This document shows positions 1 through 8,670 of a stretch of DNA of 64,000 bases, piece by piece. The position numbers and the translations under genes are program-made. The notes below the pieces were generated by a model, which was given only the letters and a program-made list of their open reading frames with translations, was not told where the DNA came from and did not search any database. The DNA is from Sphingobium lactosutens. GTDB lineage: Bacteria; Pseudomonadota; Alphaproteobacteria; Sphingomonadales; Sphingomonadaceae. The DNA lies in the NCBI RefSeq assembly GCF_013393185.1, contig NZ_QJQX01000051.1, positions 124,001 through 188,000 on the forward strand, in the 5' to 3' direction. How positions within the stretch are numbered: the first letter of the stretch is position 1; each line of letters begins with the position of its first letter.

Positions 1-237
1 CTTAAGGAAACCGCCGCCATGGACGAAGACAAGGATCGGCGCGAGGCCTTCACCCTGCGGCCGGTAAAGGTCGAGACGGTGGCGCGCATGCGGGCCATAG
101 GCGATATTCGCCGCCGTCACCGGAACTTGGGACAGCAATGCGGATTGATCGGCATCGAACAGCGCGCGGCACTGGCCGAGCACGTCCGGGCCGAGATCGG
201 TGCCCAATGCGGCAATGGCGTCCCTGATCGGCTTCAT
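1..237 (-). CDS. Alpha/beta hydrolase, N-terminal part (runs off left edge)
   Basis: Only the first 79 codons lie in the window; the frame is open to base 1. The start is the ATG at 237-235, and the protein begins MKPIRDAIAAL. Near the break is the motif LVFVHGGG, the HGGG oxyanion-hole signature of the esterase/lipase (hormone-sensitive-lipase or BD-FAE-like) branch of the alpha/beta hydrolase fold. It hydrolyses a carboxylic ester or a similar bond, but the nucleophile and the rest of the fold are outside the window. It lies 70 bases downstream of the TonB receptor gene on the same strand, so it is probably the last visible member of the catabolic operon. Confidence 0.75.
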   Translation of the reverse strand, partial: MKPIRDAIAALGTDLGPDVLGQCRALFDADQSALLSQVPVTAANIAYGPHARHRLDLYRPQGEGLAPILVFVHGGGFLK

Positions 238-307
238 GCGTCCCCTCTGCCGTGGAAAATTAGGGAAAAAGACGGGGCGTCACCAGCGGCGCCCCGCCCT
301 TTATGGA

Positions 308-2593
308 TCAGAATTTCGCGTCGAGGCTGATGCCGATCTGGCGGAAGGACTGCGGACCATAGATGGCGCCGATATTCTGTTCGCCCTGATCGGTCGTGTA
401 GGGGAAGTCGCTCTGCATGAGCGAGGGTTCGTGGACGTTGAACAGGTTGCGACCGAAGATCGCGACGCTGTAGCGATCATCGTCCGTCCGCAGGCCGATG
501 CGGCCGCCGACCAGCCAGTGCGACCGGAAGGTCGTCTCGCTGTTCGAGTTGGCTTCATAGCGGATCTTCGACTTCCACACCGTGTCGGCGGCCAGGAAGC
601 CGTTCAGGCGCCCCGTGACCGGTACTTCATATTCGCCCGAGAGGGTGAATTTGTACTTGGGCGCATAGGCGAGCTGGCTGCCGCCGATATTGGTGCCATC
701 GGTGCCGAGGAAACCGCCCGGATAGGTCGCCTTGGCGTAGATGAAGCCGGTGTTGAGCGACAGGCCGTCAAAGACCTTGCCGAAGAAGTTGATTTCCGCA
801 CCGCGCGACTTCACGCCGTCGATATTGGTCTGGACGCAGGAAATGACCGCCGTGCTGTCCACCGTGCACTGCTGCGCCTGGAAATTCTTGATCTTGCTGT
901 AGAAGAGATTGAGGTCCGCGACCCAGCCGCCGAACAAGGTGCTCTTGAGGCCGAGTTCATAGGCGGTCGGAATTTCGGGCTGCACGACGAAGGGCTTGGC
1001 CGGGGCCGAGGGAATGGCGATCTGGCCGCCCTTGAACCCGCGCGAGGCGGTCGCATAGACCATCGTGTTGCGGGCGAGATCATATTGCGCGCCGAGGCGC
1101 CAGGAGAATTTCTGAACGTCGAGCACGGTCCGGCTGAACGGATCGGCCGGAGTGAAATAGTCGTAGCGATCCATCGACAGCCGGTCGGTGGTGTAGCGGC
1201 CGCCCGCGATCAGGCGCAGTGCGGGGGTCAGGTGGAAAGTGCCCTGGCCGAAGACAGCCAGCGATTCATCCTGAATGTCGAGATCGGCGCCGGGATTGCG
1301 CACGATCGGGATGACGAGGCCGGGGAAGGGCACGACCGAGACGGCCAGCGTTTCGGGATCGCGGCTCTGCTTCTGGTTCGAATAGAAGACACCGGCGGTA
1401 TATTCGAGGAACTGGTCGGCAGGCGAGCTGACGCGCAGTTCCTGGGTGAAGAGGCTGAGGCGGCGATTGGTCGCGCCGTTGCCGACCTGCAATTCCAGCG
1501 GATCGCCGCGGAACACGTTGGTCGCCGCGCCATAGCCGGTCTCGTTCGACTTGCGATAGGCGGTGATGGAAGTGATGGTGAAGGGATCGGCTTCATAGTC
1601 GACCTGCAGCGAGCCGCCATAATTCTCCGTATGACCGACAAAGCTGTCGTCGCTGCAATAGTCGCGATTGCCTTCGCCCGGCGTCACGCCGCAGCTGGCG
1701 AGGCGAGCGGTGATGCCAGTCGAATCCGCCAGCAGACCGCCCAGCGCGGTGCCCGGACCGCTGGTCTTGACGAAGGTGAAGAAATCGCCGCCATTTTCGA
1801 TCCGGCTCTTGGTATAGTCGCCGATGACATTGACGGTCAGGCGATCGGTCGGCTCCCACAACAGGCGGCCGCGCATGCCGTAGCGATCGGTGCCATTATA
1901 GTCACCAGTGCTGGCGTTGCGGTTCGGCCCCTGGCGGAAATTGGCGACGCCCGACAGGCGGATCGCCGCGTTGGACGCGAGCGGGATATTGACCATGCCC
2001 TGCACGACCTGATTGCCGAACTTCGATCCGAGCGTACCGGCATCCGACAATTCGGTGCGGACGCGGGCTGCGAAGCCGTTGGGGTCGGGCGCATTGGTGG
2101 TGATGTTGATGACGCCGGCCGAGGTGGTGAGGCCGAACAGCGTGCCCTGCGGCCCCTTCAACACTTCGATGCGGCTGACGTCGAACAGGTCGGAGATATT
2201 GGCGTTGCCCTGGCTGACCTGATCGACGACGACGCCGACCGATGCGACCGCGCCGGCCGAGAATGTCTGGGTGCCGATACCGCGGATCGAGCCGCCGCCG
2301 CCGGTATTCTGGCCCGGCGCCTGCTGGATTTCGAGGCTGGGCGCGATCCGGTTCAGGTCGTTCATGGTGTTGACCTGCTGCCGCTCCAGCTGGGCGGCAT
2401 TGGCGACGGTGATGGAGATGGGAACCTCCGTCACCTTTTCCGCCTTGCGCTGGGCCGTGACGATGATGTCGGACGACGGTGCGTCCTCGGCCGCCTGCTG
2501 CGGCGTTGCGCTATCCTGCGCAAAGGCTGGCGCGCCAAAGGCAATGGCGCTCGCACCCGCGAGCATCGCTATGGTCTGGTTGAACTTACGCAT
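308..2593 (-). CDS. TonB-dependent receptor of the catabolic operon
   Basis: A 761-residue outer-membrane receptor that would import a substrate using TonB-ExbB-ExbD energy. It starts with a signal peptide (MRKFNQTIAMLAGAS, cleavage near AFAQ). The next residues include the sphingomonad-type DIIVTAQRKAEKVTEVPISI stretch, then a plug domain (about 50-170) with VLKGPQGTLFG, then a long beta-barrel ending in a C-terminal aromatic residue (SLDAKF). Length is normal for the family. It lies between the FAH-family gene (38-base gap) and the alpha/beta hydrolase, so its ligand is probably the substrate of the enzymes encoded alongside it. No regulatory extension is present. The ligand cannot be read from the sequence. 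Confidence 0.93.
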   Translation of the reverse strand: MRKFNQTIAMLAGASAIAFGAPAFAQDSATPQQAAEDAPSSDIIVTAQRKAEKVTEVPISITVANAAQLERQQVNTMNDLNRIAPSLEIQQAPGQNTGGGGSIRGIGTQTFSAGAVASVGVVVDQVSQGNANISDLFDVSRIEVLKGPQGTLFGLTTSAGVINITTNAPDPNGFAARVRTELSDAGTLGSKFGNQVVQGMVNIPLASNAAIRLSGVANFRQGPNRNASTGDYNGTDRYGMRGRLLWEPTDRLTVNVIGDYTKSRIENGGDFFTFVKTSGPGTALGGLLADSTGITARLASCGVTPGEGNRDYCSDDSFVGHTENYGGSLQVDYEADPFTITSITAYRKSNETGYGAATNVFRGDPLELQVGNGATNRRLSLFTQELRVSSPADQFLEYTAGVFYSNQKQSRDPETLAVSVVPFPGLVIPIVRNPGADLDIQDESLAVFGQGTFHLTPALRLIAGGRYTTDRLSMDRYDYFTPADPFSRTVLDVQKFSWRLGAQYDLARNTMVYATASRGFKGGQIAIPSAPAKPFVVQPEIPTAYELGLKSTLFGGWVADLNLFYSKIKNFQAQQCTVDSTAVISCVQTNIDGVKSRGAEINFFGKVFDGLSLNTGFIYAKATYPGGFLGTDGTNIGGSQLAYAPKYKFTLSGEYEVPVTGRLNGFLAADTVWKSKIRYEANSNSETTFRSHWLVGGRIGLRTDDDRYSVAIFGRNLFNVHEPSLMQSDFPYTTDQGEQNIGAIYGPQSFRQIGISLDAKF

Positions 2594-2631
2594 GGTTGTT
2601 CCTCCCCTTCTTATGATTGGGTCGATTGGGC

Positions 2632-3462
2632 TTATTGTTCGTCGATGATGCGGTTGGTGAGCGTGCCGATGGCGCCGATGGTGACTTCGACCTTGTCGCC
2701 GGCCTTCATGTAGAGCGGCGGGGTGCGCTTGTCGCCGACGCCGCCCGGCGTGCCGGTGGCGATGACGTCGCCGGGGCTGAGCGGAGTGAAGGCGCTGACA
2801 TATTCGATCACGGTCGGGATATCCCAGATCATGTCGCTGACCGACTGGTCCTGAAGCAGTTCGCCGTTGAGGCGGGTCTGGACGCGCAGGGCATCAAGGT
2901 CTTCGATCTCGTCCGGCGTCACCAGCGCGGGGCCGAAGCCGCCGGTGCCGGGGAAGGTCTTGCCGGGCGTGAACTGGATATTGTGGCGCTGCCAGTCGCG
3001 CGCCGATCCGTCGTTGAAGGCGGCATAGCCGGCGACATGATCCCAGGCGTCGGCGGCCGCGACCTTGTGCGCGGGCTTGCCGATAATGACCGCCAGTTCG
3101 CCTTCATAGTCGAAACGCTCGGTGACGACGGGCTTCACCATCGGCTGCCCGTCGGCGACCAGGCTGTCGGCATAGCGCACGAAGATCGCCGGATGCGCCT
3201 TTTGCTCGCGGCCGGTTTCCTTGACATGTTCGGCGTAATTCAAGCCGACGCAGAGGATTTTGGCGGGATCGGGAATGACGGGCAGCAGCACGACATCGGC
3301 GGCGGCAAAGGTGGCGCCGTCTGCCAACGTCGACAAGCTGCCGTCGGTCAGCGCAGCCTTGAGGCTGGGCGTGGCGTCGGTCGCCAGCTCAATAATCGTC
3401 TCGCCATCGATACGGCCGAAGCTGGGATTGCCGTCGGGGCGGCGGAAGCTGACGTAGCGCAT
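2632..3462 (-). CDS. Fumarylacetoacetate hydrolase family protein
   Basis: A 276-residue FAH-superfamily enzyme: hydrolysis, hydration or decarboxylation of 2-oxo acids such as ring-cleavage products. The catalytic domain (about 65-275) shows the divalent-metal ligands E120 and E122 in DYEGELAV and D151 in FNDGSARDW, plus K168 in FTPGKTF, all in family positions. The start is taken at the ATG at 3462, which overlaps the previous stop as TAATG. A longer frame opens upstream, but it lies inside the dioxygenase gene and its translation looks unlike this family. The 1-base overlap implies translational coupling with the dioxygenase, so it probably acts on that enzyme's product. Confidence 0.9.
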   Translation of the reverse strand: MRYVSFRRPDGNPSFGRIDGETIIELATDATPSLKAALTDGSLSTLADGATFAAADVVLLPVIPDPAKILCVGLNYAEHVKETGREQKAHPAIFVRYADSLVADGQPMVKPVVTERFDYEGELAVIIGKPAHKVAAADAWDHVAGYAAFNDGSARDWQRHNIQFTPGKTFPGTGGFGPALVTPDEIEDLDALRVQTRLNGELLQDQSVSDMIWDIPTVIEYVSAFTPLSPGDVIATGTPGGVGDKRTPPLYMKAGDKVEVTIGAIGTLTNRIIDEQ

Positions 3463-4370
3463 TAGTGATTTTCCTCTGTCAGGACGTCCAGCGGCTGACT
3501 TTTCCAGTCGCGGCGGTGGCGGAATTTCTCCTCGGCGGCGCGCAGGCCGGCGAAATCCTTGTCGGACATGCCCCACTGGTCGATCCGGCCTTCGGGCCAG
3601 GTCCAGTCTTCGGGCGCGCCGGCCTGATAATCGTCGGGCACCTTTTCCACGGCGGTCGAAAATTCGATGACGGGGCCAAAGGGGGCGATGAAATAGGCGA
3701 AGATATTGGCGCCCGGACCATGGCGGCCCGGCCCCCAGGCGGGGACCATGCCATGGTCGCGCAGCCGGCCGATGCCGCGCATCACTGCGTCCATGTCCGC
3801 CATCTCGAACGCGACATGATTGAGCGAGGCAAAGCCGGCGCGGGCGAAGGCGGTGCTGTGGTGCGAGTCATTGCAGCGCACGAAGACCATGCCCTTGGTC
3901 CGGTCCGATACGCGGAAGCCCAGTGCATCCTCGACCAGATGGCCGGTCGCTTCGGCATCGGCGCTGTTGAAGACGACATGGGTGAGCTTGACCGGCAGGT
4001 CCGCGCCCTCGATCGGCGCAACTTCTTCAGCGTCGACCAGAAAGCGCAGCAGTTCGCCCTCTGCCAGTTCGACGACGATGCCATGGCCACCGCCCGGATC
4101 GGCAGAGACGGTCGGCGTCGCGGGCAGGCCGCCGGCGGTGACGCTGCGTTTCAGCTGCTCCAGCCGTTCGGCGGTGCAAACGAAAGTCGTGGAACGGACG
4201 TAGGCGTCGGCGGATTCCTCCAGCGCGACCAGATAAGGATAGCTGCCCGATCCGCGCAGATAGCGGATATTCCCCTCCATCGATGCAGGGGCCATGCCCC
4301 AGATGTCGGTCAGGAAGGCGGCGGCCTCTGCCGCCTGGGGCAGCCCCAGTTCGATGCTGCGCAGTTTCAT
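3462..4370 (-). CDS. VOC-superfamily extradiol-type dioxygenase
   Basis: A 302-residue two-domain vicinal-oxygen-chelate protein. The N-terminal domain (1-115) lacks the metal triad. The C-terminal domain (125-245) carries H131 (KLTHVVF), H185 (LNHVAFEM) and E236 (PVIEFST), matching the 2-His-1-Glu Fe(II) site of type I extradiol dioxygenases in order and approximate spacing. H170-H171 lie in the expected second-shell stretch. The likely role is meta-cleavage of a catechol-type ring made by the neighbouring FAD hydroxylase. It overlaps the GlcG-like gene by ATGA and the FAH-family gene by TAATG. A non-oxygenase VOC role is possible; the substrate is unknown. Confidence 0.85.
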   Translation of the reverse strand: MKLRSIELGLPQAAEAAAFLTDIWGMAPASMEGNIRYLRGSGSYPYLVALEESADAYVRSTTFVCTAERLEQLKRSVTAGGLPATPTVSADPGGGHGIVVELAEGELLRFLVDAEEVAPIEGADLPVKLTHVVFNSADAEATGHLVEDALGFRVSDRTKGMVFVRCNDSHHSTAFARAGFASLNHVAFEMADMDAVMRGIGRLRDHGMVPAWGPGRHGPGANIFAYFIAPFGPVIEFSTAVEKVPDDYQAGAPEDWTWPEGRIDQWGMSDKDFAGLRAAEEKFRHRRDWKSQPLDVLTEENH

Positions 4371-4798
4371 TTGCTGTCTCCATGGGAAAGACCGGCGGCA
4401 AGGATGCCCGCAACGGCGCAGGCTTCGTCACAGTCGCCGGTGTCGCCGCTGATCCCGACGGCGCCGATCACCGCACCTTCCATGTCACGGATCAGGACGC
4501 CGCCGGGGGACAGAGCGAGCCGGCCACCGGTGGCGGCGACGACGCTCTGAAAGAAGGCGGGGTTGTTGGCTGCGCGGGCGGCAAGGATGCGCGTGTCGGC
4601 ACCCATGCCGAGCGCACCCGTCGCCTTGGCCCTGGCGATGTCGAAGCGGAACAGGCTGGCGCCATCCTCCCGCACGCAAGCGACGGGGTGGGCACCAGCG
4701 TCGAGCACAGCGATGGCAAGCGGCTGGGCGGCATCGGCGCGGCCCTTTTCCAGCGCCGTGTCGATGATGGCGCGCGCCTGGGCGAGGCTGAGGCTCAT
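4367..4798 (-). CDS. GlcG/HbpS-family (heme-binding-type) protein
   Basis: A 143-residue single-domain protein of the GlcG/HbpS (DUF336) family. It shows the family start (LSLAQARAIIDTALEKGRA), the core LAIAVLDAGAHPVACVREDGA and the end segment GVLIRDMEGAVIGAVGISG. Relatives are found in catabolic operons and have been linked to heme binding, cofactor handling or small-molecule conversion. No signal peptide is visible, so it is probably cytoplasmic. It overlaps both neighbours by four bases (ATGA), placing it firmly in the operon between the FAD hydroxylase and the dioxygenase. Its biochemical role here is not determined by the sequence. Confidence 0.85.
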   Translation of the reverse strand: MSLSLAQARAIIDTALEKGRADAAQPLAIAVLDAGAHPVACVREDGASLFRFDIARAKATGALGMGADTRILAARAANNPAFFQSVVAATGGRLALSPGGVLIRDMEGAVIGAVGISGDTGDCDEACAVAGILAAGLSHGDSK

Positions 4799-6294
4799 GC
4801 GGCGATCTCCTGATGGGCGGCTCCGGCGATCAGGGCGTCGCGGCGGGCGATGAGGTCGCCGCCCTTGCCGGTGCCGAAGACATAATGGTCGGGGCGGACG
4901 AGCACGGCGTCGGCATCGCGATCGGCCAGCCAGCCCGCGATCGCGCCATTGTCATCGAGTTGCGCGAGGTCGATGACGGTCACGTCGCCGCCCTCAACCG
5001 GGTTGCGGGTGAAGAGGCGCCAGCCGCTGCCGGTGACGTCGTCAAGCAATTGGTCGCCGACGCGCGGCTGGATGAAGCGTTCGCCTGCCCCCGCCGTGCC
5101 GCTGGCAACGATGCCGGTGGCGATGGCGGGGATCAGGTCGGCGGCGGTGCCATGCTGGGCGCCTTTGGCCGCCTCGCGCATCTTCGCATCGCGTTCGGCG
5201 GCGGCTTCAGGATCGAGCATGCAGATATAGCGGCCCGCGCCGACGGCAGCGGAAATCACGGCGCGGACATGGGGATCGCGTTCCGGCTGATAGCTGTCGA
5301 GCAGGCTGTCAGGCGCGCGGCCCTTCAGCACCAGATCCAGTTTCCAGACGAGGTTGGCGGCGTCGCGCAGGCCATGGCACATGCCTTGGCCGAAAAAGGG
5401 CGGCGTCTGGTGCGCGGCATCGCCGGCCAGAAAGACGCCGCCCTGCCGCCACCGCTCGGCAATCAGTCCATGGAAGCGATAGGTCGCCGCGCGCACCACC
5501 TTGTGCGGAACCCCGGAAAGGTAGGGTTCGACAAGGGCGGCAACCGCATCCGGCTCCATCATCGCCCGGTCGTCCTCGCCCGGCAGGAGCATGAATTCCC
5601 AGCGGCGATGATTGCCGCGCCCCGGCACGATGGTGGCCGGACGCTTGGGATCGCACATCATGACCGACAGTTTCTGCAGGTCGGCGACGTCGGGTACGCC
5701 CCAAAGGTCGGGGAAGCGAACCGGGCCATCGACTTCGGCATCGACCACCAGCCAGGGTTCCTCGAAATCGAGATCGTTCAGCCGGATGTCGAGCGCCTTG
5801 CGCACCGCGCTGCGCGCGCCGTCGCAGGCGATGACATAGCGAGCCTGTTCGGTGCGGCCGCCCGACAGGCGCAGGGTGACGGCGTCGCCGTCCTGCTCCA
5901 GCCCCTCGAACCCGACACCGAGTTGGACAGTCACATTGGGATAGGCGGCGAGCCCGTCGCGAAGATGATCCTCCAGCTCGGGCTGGTAGAAGAAATAGTC
6001 GTTCGACCAGCTGAACGGACGCGCACGGCCGACCGTGCCCATATAGCGGATGACGCCATGGTCGGCGCCGACATGCAGATGCCCTTCGGTATCGCGCATG
6101 TCCGGGGCGACCCGGTCGATGACGCCGGCCGACTGGAACAGGCGCATCATCTCATGGTCCAGATGGACCGCGCGGGGTAGCGGATAGGGGTGCGCTTCCT
6201 GCTCGATCACCAGGACCGAGGCGCCGGATTTGCCAAGGAGATTGGCCGCAAAGGCCCCCACCGGCCCGCAGCCGATGATCGCAACGTCGAACAT
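4795..6294 (-). CDS. FAD-dependent aromatic hydroxylase (MhpA/PHBH-like)
   Basis: A 499-residue class A flavoprotein monooxygenase that uses NAD(P)H and oxygen to hydroxylate a phenolic ring. The N-terminal Rossmann motif is IIGCGPVGAFAANLLGKSG (about 6-24). The middle DG motif is VIACDGARSAVRK. The second FAD motif is FLAGDAAHQTPPFFGQGM, followed by LRDAANLVWKLDLVL. Overall it resembles 3-(3-hydroxyphenyl)propionate hydroxylases. It sits 16 bases after the amidohydrolase and overlaps the GlcG-like gene by ATGA. With the extradiol-type dioxygenase encoded next, the obvious order is hydroxylation followed by ring cleavage. The exact substrate is inference. Confidence 0.9.
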   Translation of the reverse strand: MFDVAIIGCGPVGAFAANLLGKSGASVLVIEQEAHPYPLPRAVHLDHEMMRLFQSAGVIDRVAPDMRDTEGHLHVGADHGVIRYMGTVGRARPFSWSNDYFFYQPELEDHLRDGLAAYPNVTVQLGVGFEGLEQDGDAVTLRLSGGRTEQARYVIACDGARSAVRKALDIRLNDLDFEEPWLVVDAEVDGPVRFPDLWGVPDVADLQKLSVMMCDPKRPATIVPGRGNHRRWEFMLLPGEDDRAMMEPDAVAALVEPYLSGVPHKVVRAATYRFHGLIAERWRQGGVFLAGDAAHQTPPFFGQGMCHGLRDAANLVWKLDLVLKGRAPDSLLDSYQPERDPHVRAVISAAVGAGRYICMLDPEAAAERDAKMREAAKGAQHGTAADLIPAIATGIVASGTAGAGERFIQPRVGDQLLDDVTGSGWRLFTRNPVEGGDVTVIDLAQLDDNGAIAGWLADRDADAVLVRPDHYVFGTGKGGDLIARRDALIAGAAHQEIAA

Positions 6295-6310
6295 GAAAGC
6301 GTCTTTCCGG

Positions 6311-7546
6311 TCAGGCAGTCACGGGCTGGGAGACGGGGGATTTGTGCATCCGCCCCCCCAGCATGATCATCTTGATATTGTTGCTATCCTGCAGGATGCG
6401 GACATCCTGCGTCGGGTCGCCATCGACCAGCAGCAGGTCGGCGAGATAGCCGGGCTTCACCTGCCCGACCTGCTGCCCCATCAGCTGGCCGCCCAGCATG
6501 GTGGCGGCGCTCAGCGCCTCGGCCGGGGTGAAGCCGTAAAGGCAAACGAAATGCTCCAGGTCGCGGGCGTTGCGGCCATGGGGATTGAAGGGAAAGCCAT
6601 AGTCGCCGCCGGGCAGGATGCGCACGCCCCGCGCCTTGAGCTTAGGCACCAAGGTCTTTTCCAGCTCCAGCCGCTCGGCGGCGCTGGCCTTCATCGACGA
6701 CATGTCGATGTGCGGCGGCGGACTGGCCTCCAGCGCAGCGACCGAGACGCCGGGACCGGGGGCGTAGAAAATCTCGTCCTTCTTCGCCGCCATCGCATCG
6801 ATCGCGGCATCGTCGGCGAAGGAGCAATGATAGAGAATGCGCGCGCCGGCTTCGAGCGCCAGGTCGATGGCGCGTGGCGTATAGGCGTGGGTGGCGATCC
6901 ACAGGCCCGCCGCCTTCGCCGCCTCGCCCGCCGCCTGCATTTCCGCGTCGGTGTAGAGAATATCCTGCGACGATCCGGGCTTGAGCGCATCTTCGCCCGA
7001 AATGACCAGCTTCAGCGACTTCACGCCTTCGTCCGCGCAATAAGCGACGAAGGCGCGCATCGCGTCGGGACCACGGCCATTGAAGACGTCGCCGGTTTCG
7101 ACCCCTTCCTCCCCTTCCGGGCTGCGTTCCAGCGTCGAGGGGACGAGGCGCGGGCCAGGGGTTTCGCCGGCCGCGATGGCGCGGGCCAGTTCGGGTTCGA
7201 TCTGGTCGCCCAGCGCACCAGCCGAATAGAGGCTGGTATAGCCATGGTCGAGCAGCACGCGAGCGTTGCGCCAGGCGGCGACCTTCAGTTCGTCGGGCGG
7301 CAGGATGAACTGGTGGTAGATTTTTTCGACCGAGCTGCCCCATGTGAGATGGGTGTGGGCGTCGACCATGCCGGGCATCAGCGTGGCGCCCTGCCCGTCG
7401 ATCACGCTGTCGGCCTCGACCGCGGCGATGGCGGCTTCGTCATGCAGGACGGCGGCGATGCGATCGCCCTCGACGATCACCGCGCCGGGTGCGGGAGCGC
7501 TGCCCGTCCCGTCGAAGATCGAAATATTGCGGATCAGTTGCCGCAC
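6311..7546 (-). CDS. Metal-dependent amidohydrolase
   Basis: A 411-residue amidohydrolase-superfamily enzyme with the imidazolonepropionase/prolidase-like layout. The first metal pair is in MVDAHTHLTW (about residues 58-67). Later ligand segments are WIATHAYTPRAI and ARILYHCSFAD, and a conserved aspartate region is ILPGGDYGFPFNPHGRNA. The beta-sandwich ends are seen at both termini (VIVEGDRIAAV, KPGYLADLLLVDGDP). It would cleave an amide or related C-N bond. As first gene of the minus-strand operon it may release an aromatic acid or phenol from an amide substrate before hydroxylation; this is inference. No signal peptide is seen. Confidence 0.88.
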   Translation of the reverse strand: MRQLIRNISIFDGTGSAPAPGAVIVEGDRIAAVLHDEAAIAAVEADSVIDGQGATLMPGMVDAHTHLTWGSSVEKIYHQFILPPDELKVAAWRNARVLLDHGYTSLYSAGALGDQIEPELARAIAAGETPGPRLVPSTLERSPEGEEGVETGDVFNGRGPDAMRAFVAYCADEGVKSLKLVISGEDALKPGSSQDILYTDAEMQAAGEAAKAAGLWIATHAYTPRAIDLALEAGARILYHCSFADDAAIDAMAAKKDEIFYAPGPGVSVAALEASPPPHIDMSSMKASAAERLELEKTLVPKLKARGVRILPGGDYGFPFNPHGRNARDLEHFVCLYGFTPAEALSAATMLGGQLMGQQVGQVKPGYLADLLLVDGDPTQDVRILQDSNNIKMIMLGGRMHKSPVSQPVTA

Positions 7547-7626
7547 GGCCTGCTCTCCCGAAAGCTCTTGTCGGGATGCTTATGCGCCGTCTTTGCACCA
7601 AAGAAAAATAATGATTTTTGGGAACG

Positions 7627-8523
7627 TCATAGGGTGGAACTATGGATTAGCGCCTCTAGCAGCGCCTCTCCCAGGCGGGACAGGCGGCCGCCGGCTATGC
7701 GACGAATGCCAACGCTGCGAGGGAAGCCGGATTCGCGGATATTGATCGCGCGCAGCACGCCGATCGACAGTTCGGCCGATGCGACCTTCATCGGCAATAT
7801 GGTGACACGGCTGCTGCCGCGCACGATCGCCTTGGTGCTGAGCAGGGAATCGCAGCGTATCGCATCCTGGGGCACGGGCACGTCGGCGGCCATGAACAGG
7901 GCGTCGATCTGGCGACGAAAGGCGCCGCTCGCTTCGGGCAGCACCCAGCGCATCGCCCCCATGTCGCGCAACGACAGTTCGGCGGGCAGATGATCGTTGC
8001 GACGCCCCACGATCAGCGCGAAGGGATCGCGCGAGAAGGTCATTTCCTCCAGATCGTCGGGCGGCGACTCGATCCCGGTGGTGACGAAGGCCAGCTCGAT
8101 CTCGCCCGCGCGGAGCATGGCGGCGAGGTCATGGTCCGCCCGCTCGACGACGTGCAGGGTGAAGCGACCCACCCGATCCTCCAGCCGCCGCACCGCGTCG
8201 GGCAGCAGGCTGACGAGCGCGCCGGGCGTGCCGCCGACCCGCAGCGGCCCGGTCACGCCCTTGCGCGCGAGCTGCATTTCCTCTTCCGCCTCGCGCAGGA
8301 CGGAGTCGATCGTTTCGGCGCGGCGCAGCAATATCTCGCCCTCGGCGGTCAGGCTGATGCCGGTGCGGGACCGTTCGAACAGGGTCGCGCCGACCGACTG
8401 TTCCAGCTGTGCGATCGCATTGGAGACGGATGGCTGGGATATGTTGAGCAGCCGGGCGCCGCCGCTGATGGAATTGGCCCGGCACACGGCCAGGAACATC
8501 CGAAGGGCGCGAGGATCGATCAT
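7627..8523 (-). CDS. LysR-family transcriptional regulator
   Basis: A 298-residue LysR regulator. The N-terminal winged helix-turn-helix (about 1-60) contains FLAVCRANSISGGARLLNISQPSVSNAIAQLEQSVG, and the linker helix and effector-binding domain follow (90-295, beginning PLRVGGTPGAL). It lies 80 bases upstream of the amidohydrolase on the same strand and is divergent from the Oar-like receptor gene starting at 8671. It is thus placed to control the catabolic operon and perhaps the divergent receptor. Its ligand is probably an intermediate of the pathway. No T-N11-A operator could be assigned with confidence in the 147-base gap. Confidence 0.92.
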   Translation of the reverse strand: MIDPRALRMFLAVCRANSISGGARLLNISQPSVSNAIAQLEQSVGATLFERSRTGISLTAEGEILLRRAETIDSVLREAEEEMQLARKGVTGPLRVGGTPGALVSLLPDAVRRLEDRVGRFTLHVVERADHDLAAMLRAGEIELAFVTTGIESPPDDLEEMTFSRDPFALIVGRRNDHLPAELSLRDMGAMRWVLPEASGAFRRQIDALFMAADVPVPQDAIRCDSLLSTKAIVRGSSRVTILPMKVASAELSIGVLRAINIRESGFPRSVGIRRIAGGRLSRLGEALLEALIHSSTL

Positions 8524-8670
8524 CGCCTGTGCATCGCAGAGGGCGAGCCGATAGACAATGATCGCGTTTCATCCGCCTGACCGCTCCATTCGTCTCCCGT
8601 TACGGGGGAGAAAGGATCAAACCCCCGCCCAACCCGTTGGATGTTTCCGATAAATGTCCGAGGGGATAGA

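Noticed and set aside
200..2713. 837-codon plus-strand open frame
   Set aside because: It is antisense to the TonB receptor gene. The high-GC codon pattern of the real gene keeps this frame open, and its translation is low-complexity Gly/Ala/Arg/Asp-rich without any domain.
4813..6180. 455-codon plus-strand open frame
   Set aside because: It is antisense to the FAD hydroxylase, whose three cofactor motifs are intact on the minus strand.
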